Positions 53,335 through 61,954 of a stretch of 64,000 bases of DNA are shown here, in pieces. The notes below the pieces were generated by a model that worked only from the letters and a program-made list of their open reading frames with translations, was not told where the DNA came from and did no database searches. The stretch is taken from positions 16,672 through 80,671 of the forward strand of contig JBLFYM010000009.1 of NCBI GenBank assembly GCA_047608975.1, written 5' to 3'. Every line of letters begins with the position of its first letter. Within the stretch, counting starts at the first letter, position 1. This DNA comes from GCA-2715965 sp047608975 (GTDB lineage: Bacteria; Verrucomicrobiota; Verrucomicrobiia; Limisphaerales; JAYPXF01). A program made the position numbers and the translations under genes.

Positions 53335-54624
53335 ATGCCTACATACAGCTACGTTGCGATGGACAACAAGGGGAAGGAAACAAAGGGCACCCTTGACGCC
53401 GCGAACCAGAACGAAGCGCTGACCCGTCTGAAGGAGATGAATTACTTCCCCACAAAGGTGGTGGAGGTTGAGAAGAAGGAAAAGAAAGGTAAAGGTAAAG
53501 GTAAAGGCAAGGGGAAGGCGAAAGGCAAGGGCGGCGGCGGCGGCGGTGGATTTAAGATCAAAATCCCGTTCTTTTCAGGGAAGGTCAAACCCAAAGTACT
53601 CAGTACCTTCACCCGCCAGTTGGCCACATTGGTCGATGCGGGTCTTCCCCTGCTCCGCGGGCTGCGCGTGCTGCAAAAGCAGGAGCGGAATCCCACCCTG
53701 AAGGACATTCTCGGAGAGCTCGCTATTGCCATTGAAGGCGGCAGTACATTCTCGGAATCTCTGGCCTCGCATCCGAAGACTTTTAACAAATTGTTCGTCA
53801 ACATGGTCAAGGCCGGTGAGCTTGGCGGTGTTCTTGAAGTCACCCTCACACGGCTGGCTGAATTCGCGGAGAAAGCTGAGAAGATCAAGGGCGTGGTCAA
53901 GGCTGCCATGTTCTATCCAATCGCCGTGCTGGTCGTCGCGGTCGTCATCGTCGGTATTTTGATGGTGTTCGTGGTGCCAAAGTTTGAAGCGATCTTTGCC
54001 GATATGTTGGACGGGGCCTCGCTGCCCGAGTTTACCCAATTTGTGCTCGGCATCAGCAACTTCATCAAAACCAACGTGATGATGACGATCGGGATCGTGA
54101 TCTCGTTCTTCGTCTCGCTAAAGCTCCTGCTAAAAACCAAACTCGGACGCAAAGCGTTCGACAAGATCATACTCATCGCCCCGGTATTTGGCCCGGTAGT
54201 CAGCAAGGTCGCCATCAGCCGATTCTGCCGCACACTGGGAACTCTGATCAGTTCCGGTGTTCCGATCCTTCAATCACTCAACATTGTGAAGGATACTGCC
54301 GGCAACGTCATTATTGAGGCTGCGGTTCAATCGATCCACGACAGCGTCAAAGAGGGTGAAACGATTATCGCGCCAATGGAGGCAGCGAAAGCATTTCCAC
54401 CCATGGTGGTCAGCATGGTGGACGTCGGTGAGCAGACCGGTGCCTTGCCCGAAATGTTGATGAAGATAGCGGACAACTACGAGGAAGAGGTCGACAATGC
54501 GGTATCCGCGATGGTCTCCCTGCTTGAGCCGATCATGATTGTCTTCCTGGCGGTCGTCGTGGGTAGCATCGTTATTGCGATGTTCATGCCCCTAATCGTG
54601 ATGATCGACAAGTTGGGTTCCTGA
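53335..54624 (+). CDS. pilC: Inner-membrane platform protein PilC/GspF with Lys-Gly-rich insert
   Basis: A 429-residue protein with two T2SSF repeats (about 85-210 and 290-415: FTRQLATLVDAGLPLLRGL, then FCRTLGTLISSGVPILQSL) and three membrane helices (about 195-220, 250-270, 395-425). Residues 47-72 form an insert of alternating Lys-Gly followed by poly-Gly, between the short N-terminal domain (YVAMDNKGKETKGTLDA) and the first repeat. The usual family length is about 405, so the insert explains the excess. A good ribosome-binding site (gaagga, 53324-53329) supports the start. It anchors the ATPases in the membrane and ends the motor operon before a strong terminator. Confidence 0.93.
   Translation: MPTYSYVAMDNKGKETKGTLDAANQNEALTRLKEMNYFPTKVVEVEKKEKKGKGKGKGKGKAKGKGGGGGGGFKIKIPFFSGKVKPKVLSTFTRQLATLVDAGLPLLRGLRVLQKQERNPTLKDILGELAIAIEGGSTFSESLASHPKTFNKLFVNMVKAGELGGVLEVTLTRLAEFAEKAEKIKGVVKAAMFYPIAVLVVAVVIVGILMVFVVPKFEAIFADMLDGASLPEFTQFVLGISNFIKTNVMMTIGIVISFFVSLKLLLKTKLGRKAFDKIILIAPVFGPVVSKVAISRFCRTLGTLISSGVPILQSLNIVKDTAGNVIIEAAVQSIHDSVKEGETIIAPMEAAKAFPPMVVSMVDVGEQTGALPEMLMKIADNYEEEVDNAVSAMVSLLEPIMIVFLAVVVGSIVIAMFMPLIVMIDKLGS
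53485..53550 (+). repeat. In-frame AAAGGT/AAAGGC hexanucleotide plus GGC repeat in pilC
   Basis: Four near-identical six-base units (aaaggt x3, aaaggc), then degenerate ones, then a run of ggc triplets encode the Lys-Gly and poly-Gly linker. Copy-number change would keep the frame and only alter linker length. Confidence 0.8.
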
Positions 54625-54651
54625 ACCCGGCCGGTCCTGATAACTTCGAAA

Positions 54652-54689
54652 AAACAACCCTCCGGCTTGTCAAAGCCGGAGGGTTGTTT
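54652..54689. terminator. Intrinsic terminator between pilC and pyrE
   Basis: A perfect 17-bp stem (arms 54652-54668 and 54673-54689) with a 4-nt loop, GC-rich at the core (ccctccggctt). It is flanked by an A-run on the left and a T-run on the right, so it could stop transcription from both directions. It lies 28 bp after the pilC stop, ending 15 bp before the pyrE start. Confidence 0.93.
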
Positions 54690-54704
54690 CATTTTCCTTC
54701 CCGC

Positions 54705-55271
54705 ATGACAGAAGAACGGGTGTTGGAAATTTTTCGCAATTCAGGCGCACTGCTTGAAGGGCACTTCATTTTGCGGAGTGGGTTGCGTAGTCGGCAATTT
54801 TTCCAGTGCGCCCTGGCGCTCCAGCAGATGCCCGACGTGGAGGAACTCGGTGCCGGTCTCGCCGAGAGAGTTCGGGACCTGAAGATCGAGACCGTGCTCG
54901 CTCCGGCAATGGGCGGGCTGGTGATCGGTCAGGAGGTGGCGCGACAACTTGGATGCCGCTACATCTTCGTAGAAAAAGAGAACGATCGACTCGTTCTCCG
55001 TCGCGGGTTTCAGATCCGACCGGGCGAGAGAGTTCTCATCGTCGAAGATGTCGTCACCAAGGGGGGGCGCGTCCGCGAAACCTTGGACATTGCCACGCAA
55101 CACCAGGCCGACGTGAGGGGGGTAGCGATGATCGTTGACAGGTCAAACGGCAAAGTGGATGTCGGGGTTCCCACCCACTCATTGCTTTCCATCGAAGTTG
55201 AAACCTTTGATCCCGAAAAACTCCCCGCAGATCTGCAAGGAACTGAGGCCGTAAAACCCGGCAGCAAATAG
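54705..55271 (+). CDS. pyrE: Orotate phosphoribosyltransferase
   Basis: A 188-residue PRTase. The start at 54705 is chosen because the upstream in-frame ATG at 54684 lies inside the terminator hairpin. FILRSGLRSRQFFQCALAL is the orotate-site region, APAMGGLVIGQEVARQLG follows, and the PRPP motif is VLIVEDVVTKGGRVRETL. It makes OMP from orotate in pyrimidine synthesis. A phosphotransferase gene follows after 6 bp. Confidence 0.93.
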   Translation: MTEERVLEIFRNSGALLEGHFILRSGLRSRQFFQCALALQQMPDVEELGAGLAERVRDLKIETVLAPAMGGLVIGQEVARQLGCRYIFVEKENDRLVLRRGFQIRPGERVLIVEDVVTKGGRVRETLDIATQHQADVRGVAMIVDRSNGKVDVGVPTHSLLSIEVETFDPEKLPADLQGTEAVKPGSK

Positions 55272-55277
55272 ACCGCC

Positions 55278-56381
55278 ATGTATAACGAAGAACAGCTTCG
55301 CCACATTTCAAAACAGTTCCAGATCCACGGCGAGATCCGGCATGCCGAGTTGTGCAAGATTGGGCACATCAACGAGACCTACACCGCGACCTATGATCAG
55401 GGCGGCGTTCCGGTCCGCTACGTGCATCAGAAGATCAACCAGGGCGTCTTTCGCAAGCCGGCCCAGGTCATGCGCAATTTTGTCAGGGTCACAGGGCATA
55501 TTCGCAATCAGCTGGAAAACGATCGCGTAAGCGATGTGACTCGCCGAGTGATCACCTTGGTTCCCACCCGAAAGGACAAACCGTATTTCAGGGATAAGAA
55601 CGGAGATTTTTGGCGGACCTTCGTGTTTATTGAACGCGTCCAGACTTTCGAGGCGGTAGAAACTCCGAAGCAAGCCTATCAAGCCGCCTATGCGTTTGGG
55701 CTGTTCCAGAACCAATTGGTCGATCTCCCCTCCCCGCGCCTGCACGAGACCATCAGCAATTTTCACAATTCCCGGATCCGGTTCGAAAGATTGAAGAAGG
55801 CGGTGAATGAAGATCACTTTAATCGCGCCTCCTCCGCAAAGAAGGAAATCGAATTCGCTTTAATGCAGGAGAAGATCGTGGACGTGATCCTCAAGGGTAT
55901 GGCGAGCGGGCGTATTCCCGAACGGGTCACTCACAACGACACCAAATTCAACAATGTCATGTTGGATGTCGATTCGGGTGAGGCAATGTGTGTCGTGGAT
56001 CTCGACACCGTAATGCCCGGCTGCGTGTTGTATGATTTTGGTGACATGGTGCGCACGACCACCAGCCCGACGATGGAAGATGAGCCGGACCTCTCGAAGG
56101 TTCAGATGCGAATGCCGATGTTCAAACAGTTGGCCAAGGGATACATCAACGCCACTCGAGATTTCCTCACCAAACCCGAGCGCCGCCTGATCGCGTTCTC
56201 AGGCAAGCTCATCACGTTCACCATAGGAATCCGCTTTCTGACGGATTATTTGAGTGGGGACACCTATTTCCGTGTGCATCGTCCGCACCACAATCTGGAC
56301 CGCGTCCGCACCCAGTTTAAACTGGTCGAATCGATCGAGCGCAAGGAAGCGGCAATGCAGAAGTTTGTCGACAGTCTCTGA
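55278..56381 (+). CDS. Aminoglycoside-phosphotransferase-family kinase, NahK-like
   Basis: A 367-residue protein-kinase-like (APH fold) enzyme. The opening GHINETYTATYDQGG resembles N-acetylhexosamine 1-kinases (GHIN-D/E-TY). The catalytic loop is THNDTKFNNVMLDVDSG, and the metal-binding Asp follows in VVDLDTVMPG. It probably phosphorylates a sugar such as N-acetylhexosamine at C1; other sugar or choline-type substrates are possible. It is tightly placed between pyrE and a UbiD-type gene (5 bp). Confidence 0.8.
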   Translation: MYNEEQLRHISKQFQIHGEIRHAELCKIGHINETYTATYDQGGVPVRYVHQKINQGVFRKPAQVMRNFVRVTGHIRNQLENDRVSDVTRRVITLVPTRKDKPYFRDKNGDFWRTFVFIERVQTFEAVETPKQAYQAAYAFGLFQNQLVDLPSPRLHETISNFHNSRIRFERLKKAVNEDHFNRASSAKKEIEFALMQEKIVDVILKGMASGRIPERVTHNDTKFNNVMLDVDSGEAMCVVDLDTVMPGCVLYDFGDMVRTTTSPTMEDEPDLSKVQMRMPMFKQLAKGYINATRDFLTKPERRLIAFSGKLITFTIGIRFLTDYLSGDTYFRVHRPHHNLDRVRTQFKLVESIERKEAAMQKFVDSL

Positions 56382-56386
56382 CCGGC

Positions 56387-57931
56387 ATGGCTTACGAATC
56401 CTATGCCGAATTCGTCGACGCCTTGGATCGGGCGGGCGAACTCATTCGTATCGCGACACCGGTTGCCACCGAACTGGAAATTACCGCCATCGCGGATCGG
56501 GAGATGAAGAAACCCGGCGGCGGCAAGGCGCTGCTTTTCGAAAAACCAACCATCAACGGCGAGTTGAGTCCGTTTCCGGTAGCCATCAACACCCTGGGGT
56601 CGTGGAAGCGAATGGCGATGAGCATGAACGCCGACACGGTGGATGATGCCGCCGCCGAGCTGGGTTCGTTGATGAAGGCGAAACCACCGACCTCCATTGC
56701 TGAGTTCTTAAAACTGTTCGGAACGGCACTGGAACTACGGCACGCCAAACCAAAGTCGGTTCGGACCGGTCCGTGCAAGGAAGTCATTCACCGCTTCGAT
56801 TCACCTTCAACGCAAACGCAACCCTGGCCGGACGCACCGGATGTCAATGACCGGAGCAGTTTTCCAAGCCTGCATGAAACGCTCGCCCAGATTCCTATCC
56901 TCCAATGCTGGCCCTTGGATGGTGGCAGATTCATCACGTTGCCCTGCGTGGTCACCCGCGATCCGGACACCGGTGATCGCAACGTGGGCATGTATCGCAT
57001 GCAGGTGTACGATGGGCAAAGTACTGGCATGCACTGGCAGCTGCAGAAGGTCTCAGCCCGGCACGGACGTCGCTACTATGAAAAGGGCGAACGCATGCCA
57101 GTTTCGGTCTTCATCGGTGGTGATCCGATGTATCCTTTCTGCGCGACTGCGCCGTTGCCCGATGGACTGGATGAATTCTTGTTGGCCGGGTATCTCCGTA
57201 AGAAATCGATCGGCCTCGTGAAATGCGAAACGAACGACCTCGAGGTGCCGGCTAACGCAGATTTCGTGATCGAAGGCTACATTGATCCCAAGGAACCCCT
57301 CCGCGCCGAAGGACCATTTGGAGATCACACCGGCTACTACACCCTTCCCGATCCCTATCCGGTCTTCCACATCACCGCGATCACCCACCGTGCGAACGCT
57401 GTCTATCCCGCGACGATCGTGGGAATTCCACCGATGGAGGATTTCTACATTGGCGGGGCATCAGTGAAACTATTTCTGCCCATCTTCCAGATGAACTTTC
57501 CGGAGATTGTCGACATCGCCCTCCCGGCGGAAGGGGTTTTCCATAACCTGGTCTTCGTCAGCATCCGGAAGACCTACCCCATGCAGGCGTTCAAGATCAT
57601 GCATGGATTGTGGGGAATGGGGCAGATGATGTTTACCAAGTACCTCATTATCGTCGATGAAGGAGTCGACGTGCACAACACCAGCGAAGTCTTGTTCCAC
57701 CTCTGTGCAAATACTGATCCTCAGCGGGATTCGATCATGACCCGCGGCCCGGCGGATGTCCTTGATCACGCGACTCCAACAGTAGCCGTCGGGAGTAAGC
57801 TCGGAATCGACGCCACCAAAAAACTGGCGGGGGAAGGTTTTGAACGCGAGTGGCCGCCCCTTATCAAGATGGACCCGGCCGTGGAGTCTAAAGTTGAGGG
57901 ACTCATTGCTGAATTGTCGCGGCACAAGTAG
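56387..57931 (+). CDS. UbiD-family prenylated-FMN decarboxylase
   Basis: A 514-residue protein of the UbiD family: FVDALDRAGELIRIATPV, FPVAINTLGSWKRMAMSM, then RDPDTGDRNVGMYRMQVYDG and GVDVHNTSEVLFHLCANTDPQRD. It decarboxylates an aromatic or unsaturated acid using prenylated FMN. The likely pathway is quinone synthesis (ubiquinone-type or the futalosine menaquinone route). No UbiX flavin prenyltransferase is seen in the window. Which substrate it uses cannot be told. Confidence 0.92.
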   Translation: MAYESYAEFVDALDRAGELIRIATPVATELEITAIADREMKKPGGGKALLFEKPTINGELSPFPVAINTLGSWKRMAMSMNADTVDDAAAELGSLMKAKPPTSIAEFLKLFGTALELRHAKPKSVRTGPCKEVIHRFDSPSTQTQPWPDAPDVNDRSSFPSLHETLAQIPILQCWPLDGGRFITLPCVVTRDPDTGDRNVGMYRMQVYDGQSTGMHWQLQKVSARHGRRYYEKGERMPVSVFIGGDPMYPFCATAPLPDGLDEFLLAGYLRKKSIGLVKCETNDLEVPANADFVIEGYIDPKEPLRAEGPFGDHTGYYTLPDPYPVFHITAITHRANAVYPATIVGIPPMEDFYIGGASVKLFLPIFQMNFPEIVDIALPAEGVFHNLVFVSIRKTYPMQAFKIMHGLWGMGQMMFTKYLIIVDEGVDVHNTSEVLFHLCANTDPQRDSIMTRGPADVLDHATPTVAVGSKLGIDATKKLAGEGFEREWPPLIKMDPAVESKVEGLIAELSRHK

Positions 57932-57985
57932 CTGAGTTTTGCTTTTTGCTCGCAAGTTCACACCTCGCGGGATATTGCGTCCTTA

Positions 57986-58432
57986 GTGGAAGTTCAAATC
58001 GCCAGCTTATGTGACTGCGCCGCTGACTACGGCGGCGGCAAACTCAGTTTCCTCGGAGCCTTCGACACCATATTGGTCCAGAACTTCCCCGCCGTTCATC
58101 CACATTGCTCGGTGGCACTACGAATCATTTTTCGCGATACCGACGAAGGCGAACATGATCTTCAACTGACGATGATCGATGAAGATGGGCGGAATCAGCT
58201 GCCTAATCTGCCCCCCGCCCGCATCAACGTGAAGCTGGGCGAACACATGTTTTTTTCCAGCAACAATTTCGTATTCAACCTCCAGGGGCTACAGTTTCCC
58301 GCTGCCGGTCAGTACTCCATCGATATCACTATGGATAAGACGATCATCGCGCGAATCCCGCTGCAGGTGATCCAGGTTCAGGCCGGTCAGATGCCCGGCC
58401 CACAACCGCCCCCTGCCCCACCGACGGGCTGA
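57986..58432 (+). CDS. Conserved hypothetical protein (DUF6941-like)
   Basis: A 148-residue protein, start GTG. It opens VEVQIASLCDCAADYGGGKL, followed by SFLGAFDTILVQNFPAVHPH. The rest is beta-rich (IIFRDTDEGEHDLQLTMIDEDG; AAGQYSIDITMDKTIIARIPLQV), and a Pro/Gly tail ends it. From memory this resembles a small family labelled DUF6941, of unknown function. No signal peptide. It is separated by 6 bp from the next gene. Confidence 0.7.
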   Translation: MEVQIASLCDCAADYGGGKLSFLGAFDTILVQNFPAVHPHCSVALRIIFRDTDEGEHDLQLTMIDEDGRNQLPNLPPARINVKLGEHMFFSSNNFVFNLQGLQFPAAGQYSIDITMDKTIIARIPLQVIQVQAGQMPGPQPPPAPPTG

Positions 58433-58438
58433 TTCGCG

Positions 58439-59176
58439 ATGTTTGGATTCGACCCTGACACAACGATTGCGGATCTCACAGAGTCCGCTGACGCGCCAAC
58501 AATTCGAAATTACCGCAGCGACGTTCTGATCGGTTCACTCGGGTTCTGCATTATCAGCCTGCTCGTATTTGCGATCTGGGCCTTTGCTGGCCGCGCACTT
58601 TCGAGATCGATCGGAGAAGGCGGTTTCTATGCGGTCTGTGCGGTCGCGTTCGTGGGACTTTCCGGAGTGCTGTTCGACCGTCAGGTGTTCGGACGTCGCA
58701 CGCTGGGAAAGTTCTATCTGCTCTTCACCACGGCGTTCTTCGCATACTCGACACTCTGGTGCGTCGCCTGGTTCCTCTTCCGACGACCGAGCACAGAATG
58801 GTATGGCTTCCTCACCGGGCCGCGGCCCGCCGGGGTAGAGGGCGCTCTGCTGGGTATCATGGCAATGGCGGCCGTGCTTTGCCGTGGATTTCGAAACTGG
58901 AAGCCCTTCGGCATCATTTGCGTGATCCTTTTTGCAACCAACGCGGTCGGGTATTTCCTTGGTGACGCGACCTTCAGTTGGCTGCTGAGTGAAAATGCAG
59001 CGGAGTCCCTGTCATTGACGAAAGCCAATCGGATCCTGCTGGCGAAATTGAGTTGGGGGCTATTCTACGGACTTGGATTTGGCTACGGAATCGCAGATGC
59101 ACTCTACCGGCTGCAATCTCCGATCTGGGAGCACTTGAGTTCCACTCCGAACGCAACCAAGTCGCCCCCGGTCTGA
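58439..59176 (+). CDS. Unknown polytopic membrane protein
   Basis: A 245-residue protein with about six hydrophobic segments (about 33-52, 62-80, 93-115, 135-150, 157-175, 202-222). No domain recognised. The last part reads LSWGLFYGLGFGYGIADALY. It is co-directional with the DUF6941-like gene and precedes the tRNA. Confidence 0.7.
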   Translation: MFGFDPDTTIADLTESADAPTIRNYRSDVLIGSLGFCIISLLVFAIWAFAGRALSRSIGEGGFYAVCAVAFVGLSGVLFDRQVFGRRTLGKFYLLFTTAFFAYSTLWCVAWFLFRRPSTEWYGFLTGPRPAGVEGALLGIMAMAAVLCRGFRNWKPFGIICVILFATNAVGYFLGDATFSWLLSENAAESLSLTKANRILLAKLSWGLFYGLGFGYGIADALYRLQSPIWEHLSSTPNATKSPPV

Positions 59177-59209
59177 TCTCCAAAAAGTATCGATTCCCGG
59201 AAATTGGAC

Positions 59210-59239
59210 TTGCACGGTTGAGTCCCCCTCGACTAGGTT
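59210..59239 (+). promoter_or_regulatory. Possible sigma-70 promoter for tRNA-Lys
   Basis: TTGCAC at 59210-59215 and TAGGTT at 59234-59239, 18-nt spacing, 29 nt before the tRNA 5' end. The match to TTGACA/TATAAT is moderate. Position is the main argument. Confidence 0.35.
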
Positions 59240-59268
59240 CCACGCCCTTCGCCTTTGGTGAAGACGGT

Positions 59269-59343
59269 GGGTTGGTAGCTCAATGGTAGAGCAGCGGCCT
59301 TTTAAGCCGTTGGTTCTCGGTTCAAGTCCGAGCCAGCCTACCA
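59269..59343 (+). tRNA. tRNA-Lys (anticodon UUU)
   Basis: A 75-nt cloverleaf: acceptor GGGTTGG with CCAGCCT, D-arm GCTC/GAGC, anticodon stem GCGGC/GCCGT around loop CTTTTAA, T-arm CTCGG/CCGAG with loop TTCAAGT, discriminator A and encoded CCA. The anticodon TTT specifies Lys. Confidence 0.96.
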
Positions 59344-59378
59344 CCTCTTTTCCTCTCCTTTGTTCGCCTCTCGACGGG

Positions 59379-59600
59379 CTACTGCTTTATTTTTCCGATC
59401 AGCCACATCAGGAACGACAGCCCGACACTGATGAGCACACAGGTGACGATCGGGAAATGAAAGCTGTAGTTCTCCCGCGAGACATTGATGTCCCCCGGCA
59501 ATCGGCCGATTGGTGTGCGCGCTCCACCCAGCCAAATGAATAGTCCGATGGCACAAAGAACGACGCCTGCAATGAAGATCCCTTTGCCAACGTCTTGCAT
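59379..59600 (-). CDS. DUF2905 small membrane protein
   Basis: A 73-residue protein with two membrane helices (about 7-25, 52-70). Between them is the family motif GRLPGDINVSRENYSFHFPI. DUF2905 is a widespread family of unknown function. It is the last gene of the minus-strand run, 22 bp after the SGNH hydrolase. Confidence 0.88.
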   Translation of the reverse strand: MQDVGKGIFIAGVVLCAIGLFIWLGGARTPIGRLPGDINVSRENYSFHFPIVTCVLISVGLSFLMWLIGKIKQ

Positions 59601-59621
59601 CTTTGTCGGGACCGCGCAGGT

Positions 59622-60338
59622 CTAATGCTCCAAGGCCGCCAGAATAGCGCGAGCCACATCGTCACCCAACGCCTTGGAACCTTCCGCGGTGTAGTGCACG
59701 TTTGCGGGACGCATGAGTTCTTTCATCCGTTCCTTGCTCATCGTAAACAGATCATGAGTCGGGATGCCGTGTTTCTTCATGATCTTCGCTGCGACTTTGT
59801 TGTAAGCTGCGGAGTCGCCGACATAGCGTCCCTTCGCACCCGGAGGCACCGGAGTCGTGTTACGCCAAATCAGTTTCGCGCCCGTCTTCTTCATCCGGTT
59901 CACCAAGATTTCGAGATTCTTCGCATAGGCGTCCGGAGCGACCTGTTGATGGCCGCCCTTTTCTTTGGGAAAAAGATTCTCTCCTTTGGGCCCCATGTAT
60001 TTCAGGTCGTGGAGGCCCCAGTTGAAATGAATGACGTCCCATTTGCCATCGCCGAGCCATGCGTCGATCTCGGCGACGCCCTTGGTGGTCGGGCCGCAAT
60101 TGGTCCGCGGACGATGCACGTTTGCTTTGCCCTTCAGCGCCATCCGGGTGGGAACGGTGTAACCGATTGAAATTGAATCACCGATAATCAGAACTCGGGG
60201 AAGTCCGGGCACATCCTTCACAGCGGCCATCGCCGAATTGGGTTTACGAGCGGGTTTCTTGGCCTTCTTTGCAGCGGCGACCGAATCTGTCGATGAAACG
60301 GCGATCATAAGGGCAATGGCGACGGGAATGATTTTCAT
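59622..60338 (-). CDS. Secreted SGNH/GDSL hydrolase
   Basis: A 238-residue protein. The signal peptide (1-22) is followed by a Lys-rich linker. The SGNH fold has GDSISIGYT with nucleophile Ser55, the Asn block WGLHDLKY and the C-terminal RPANVHYTAEG with the catalytic His. It is an esterase or lipase-like enzyme, probably an acetyl-esterase on sugars. Substrate unknown. It is 24 bp downstream of a small ORF. Confidence 0.87.
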   Translation of the reverse strand: MKIIPVAIALMIAVSSTDSVAAAKKAKKPARKPNSAMAAVKDVPGLPRVLIIGDSISIGYTVPTRMALKGKANVHRPRTNCGPTTKGVAEIDAWLGDGKWDVIHFNWGLHDLKYMGPKGENLFPKEKGGHQQVAPDAYAKNLEILVNRMKKTGAKLIWRNTTPVPPGAKGRYVGDSAAYNKVAAKIMKKHGIPTHDLFTMSKERMKELMRPANVHYTAEGSKALGDDVARAILAALEH

Positions 60339-60362
60339 AGTGGTAACGGGTCGGATATCGCC

Positions 60363-60551
60363 TCATTTGTAGTCCGCCGGAGAGACACACTCAATCTGCA
60401 AATTCAGCGTGATATCCACCGACTGCATTGTCTCCCGTAGTCGATCAAACCGGTCCCACCGGCGCAATTCGTTCATTGCCGCGGGAGGAAAAGAAGTCGA
60501 CTTGCATGACACTTTGACTGCAATCGGAGCCCAGCGGCTGCGGTCAAGCAC
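60363..60551 (-). CDS. Small hypothetical protein translationally coupled to the ThiF-like gene
   Basis: A 62-residue frame starting with GTG inside the last codons of the ThiF-like gene (8-nt overlap, GTGCTTGA). Sequence: an Arg/Lys-rich first half with one Cys, a helical middle (MNELRRWDRFDRLRETMQ) and VDITLNLQIECVSPADYK at the end. It has no Gly-Gly tail, so it is not an obvious MoaD/ThiS. Coupling supports expression; function unknown. Confidence 0.45.
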   Translation of the reverse strand: MLDRSRWAPIAVKVSCKSTSFPPAAMNELRRWDRFDRLRETMQSVDITLNLQIECVSPADYK

Positions 60552-61314
60552 CTGCGCAGCAGCTGCTCCCGGATGGGCGAACGCGGACTTTCTGAAAATT
60601 CATCGACCGCATATCTCCGGTAAGCAAACGCCCAATCAACGGCTCACCACAGCCGGTGGCAAGTTTGACAATCTCACTCGCTGCCATGGATCCGACCGTC
60701 GATGAAACCGCTCCCAACACTGGGAACTGCCGTTTCCAATACGGCGGTGACTCGGGATACACGCAACGCATGCAGGGTCCCCTGCCTACCCCGCTCCCCG
60801 CCCAGTAGACGCTGAGCTGAATTTCAAAATCGAACATGGCCGCATCCACCATTGGCTTACCCGCACGCACGCAGGCGTCGTTCATGGCGAATCGTTCAGG
60901 AAAGAGCGGCGCACAACTCGCCACCATGTCTGTCCTGGCAACCAGTGCGTCGACATTCTCTTCAGAGACATTCTCGGGAACGACCTCGATTTCGATGTGC
61001 GGATTAAATTCTTTCAATCGCCGTTCAATGGAATCCGCGCGCGAAGATCCGAGTCCCGCGTCGGTCATGAGCAACTGACGATTCAGGTCGCTGGGTTTGA
61101 TATTGCCCGCATGAGCGATTACCAGTTTCCCAATCCCTGCCGCCGCCAGTTGCAGCGCGACGACGCCGCCGACGCCACCGCAACGCGAGATCAGAACCGA
61201 AGTATTCTTCAGGCGACGTTGGCCCAATTCCCCAATTCCGGGGCACCACATCTGCCACTCATAGCGTGCCCGATCCGTCTCGGTCAGTTCGGGCAATTCA
61301 TCAAGCGAATCCAT
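60544..61314 (-). CDS. ThiF/MoeB-family adenylyltransferase
   Basis: A 256-residue E1-like protein. Start at 61314 (MDSLDELPEL), which overlaps modC by 14 nt; a longer frame is possible. The nucleotide-binding loop is RCGGVGG (45-51) and DLNRQ (76-80) the second conserved block. CMRC is the first half of a zinc site and a C-terminal CC may provide the rest. Such enzymes adenylate the C-terminus of MoaD/ThiS-type sulfur carriers. In context with ModB/ModC it could serve molybdopterin synthesis. Confidence 0.85.
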   Translation of the reverse strand: MDSLDELPELTETDRARYEWQMWCPGIGELGQRRLKNTSVLISRCGGVGGVVALQLAAAGIGKLVIAHAGNIKPSDLNRQLLMTDAGLGSSRADSIERRLKEFNPHIEIEVVPENVSEENVDALVARTDMVASCAPLFPERFAMNDACVRAGKPMVDAAMFDFEIQLSVYWAGSGVGRGPCMRCVYPESPPYWKRQFPVLGAVSSTVGSMAASEIVKLATGCGEPLIGRLLTGDMRSMNFQKVRVRPSGSSCCAGA

Positions 61315-61954
61315 TTGGCAACTCCTCCACCCCGCCCTCATCCAGTTGGAACACGATGTCAGCCAGACGTTCCGCTTCCTGCCGGCTGTGCGTGATGTGT
61401 AGTGCCGTCAGCTTATGTTCCCGCTGAATCTCTTTCAGCAAATCAGCAACCTCGTCGCGCGTATCCTCGTCCAACGCCGACAAAGGTTCATCGAACAGAA
61501 GAACTTCGGGCCTGGCAGCCAAGGCGCGTCCCAGCGCGATTCGTTGCTTTTCACCACCTGACAATCCCGGTGGTTTGCGATCTAGCAAATGCGTCACGGA
61601 AAGTTGCTCGGCCAACGCCTCGACCATCGCGTCTTTCTCATCCTGCGGCGTCCGCTTTAGTCGCAGCGCAAAGCCGATCTGTTCGCGCGCGGTCATGGTG
61701 GGAAAGAGCGCGCCATCCTGCGGGACATAGCCCAATCCGCGTTTGGCTGGCGACAGATCTTGAACCTCACGATTGCCGATGATGATCCGTCCACAATCGG
61801 GCCAGCGAAGCCCGCAGATCAGTTCGACGATACTCGTCTTGCCAGATCCGGTTCGCCCCATCAAAACGGCATACTTTCCAGTGGGAACCGTAAAGCTGAC
61901 GTCCTTCATTTCAAAATCCCCGGCGGCCCAACTGATGCGATCGAGGCGAATCAT
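61301..61954 (-). CDS. modC: Molybdate-type ABC transporter ATP-binding protein
   Basis: A 217-residue ABC ATPase: GRTGSGKTSIV (Walker A), LSGGEKQRIALGRALAARPEVLLFDEP (signature and Walker B) and LHITHSRQEAERLAD (H-loop). It lacks the C-terminal Mop domain of classical ModC. It overlaps ModB (ATGA) and so forms one importer with it, probably for molybdate or tungstate. Confidence 0.85.
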   Translation of the reverse strand: MIRLDRISWAAGDFEMKDVSFTVPTGKYAVLMGRTGSGKTSIVELICGLRWPDCGRIIIGNREVQDLSPAKRGLGYVPQDGALFPTMTAREQIGFALRLKRTPQDEKDAMVEALAEQLSVTHLLDRKPPGLSGGEKQRIALGRALAARPEVLLFDEPLSALDEDTRDEVADLLKEIQREHKLTALHITHSRQEAERLADIVFQLDEGGVEELPNGFA

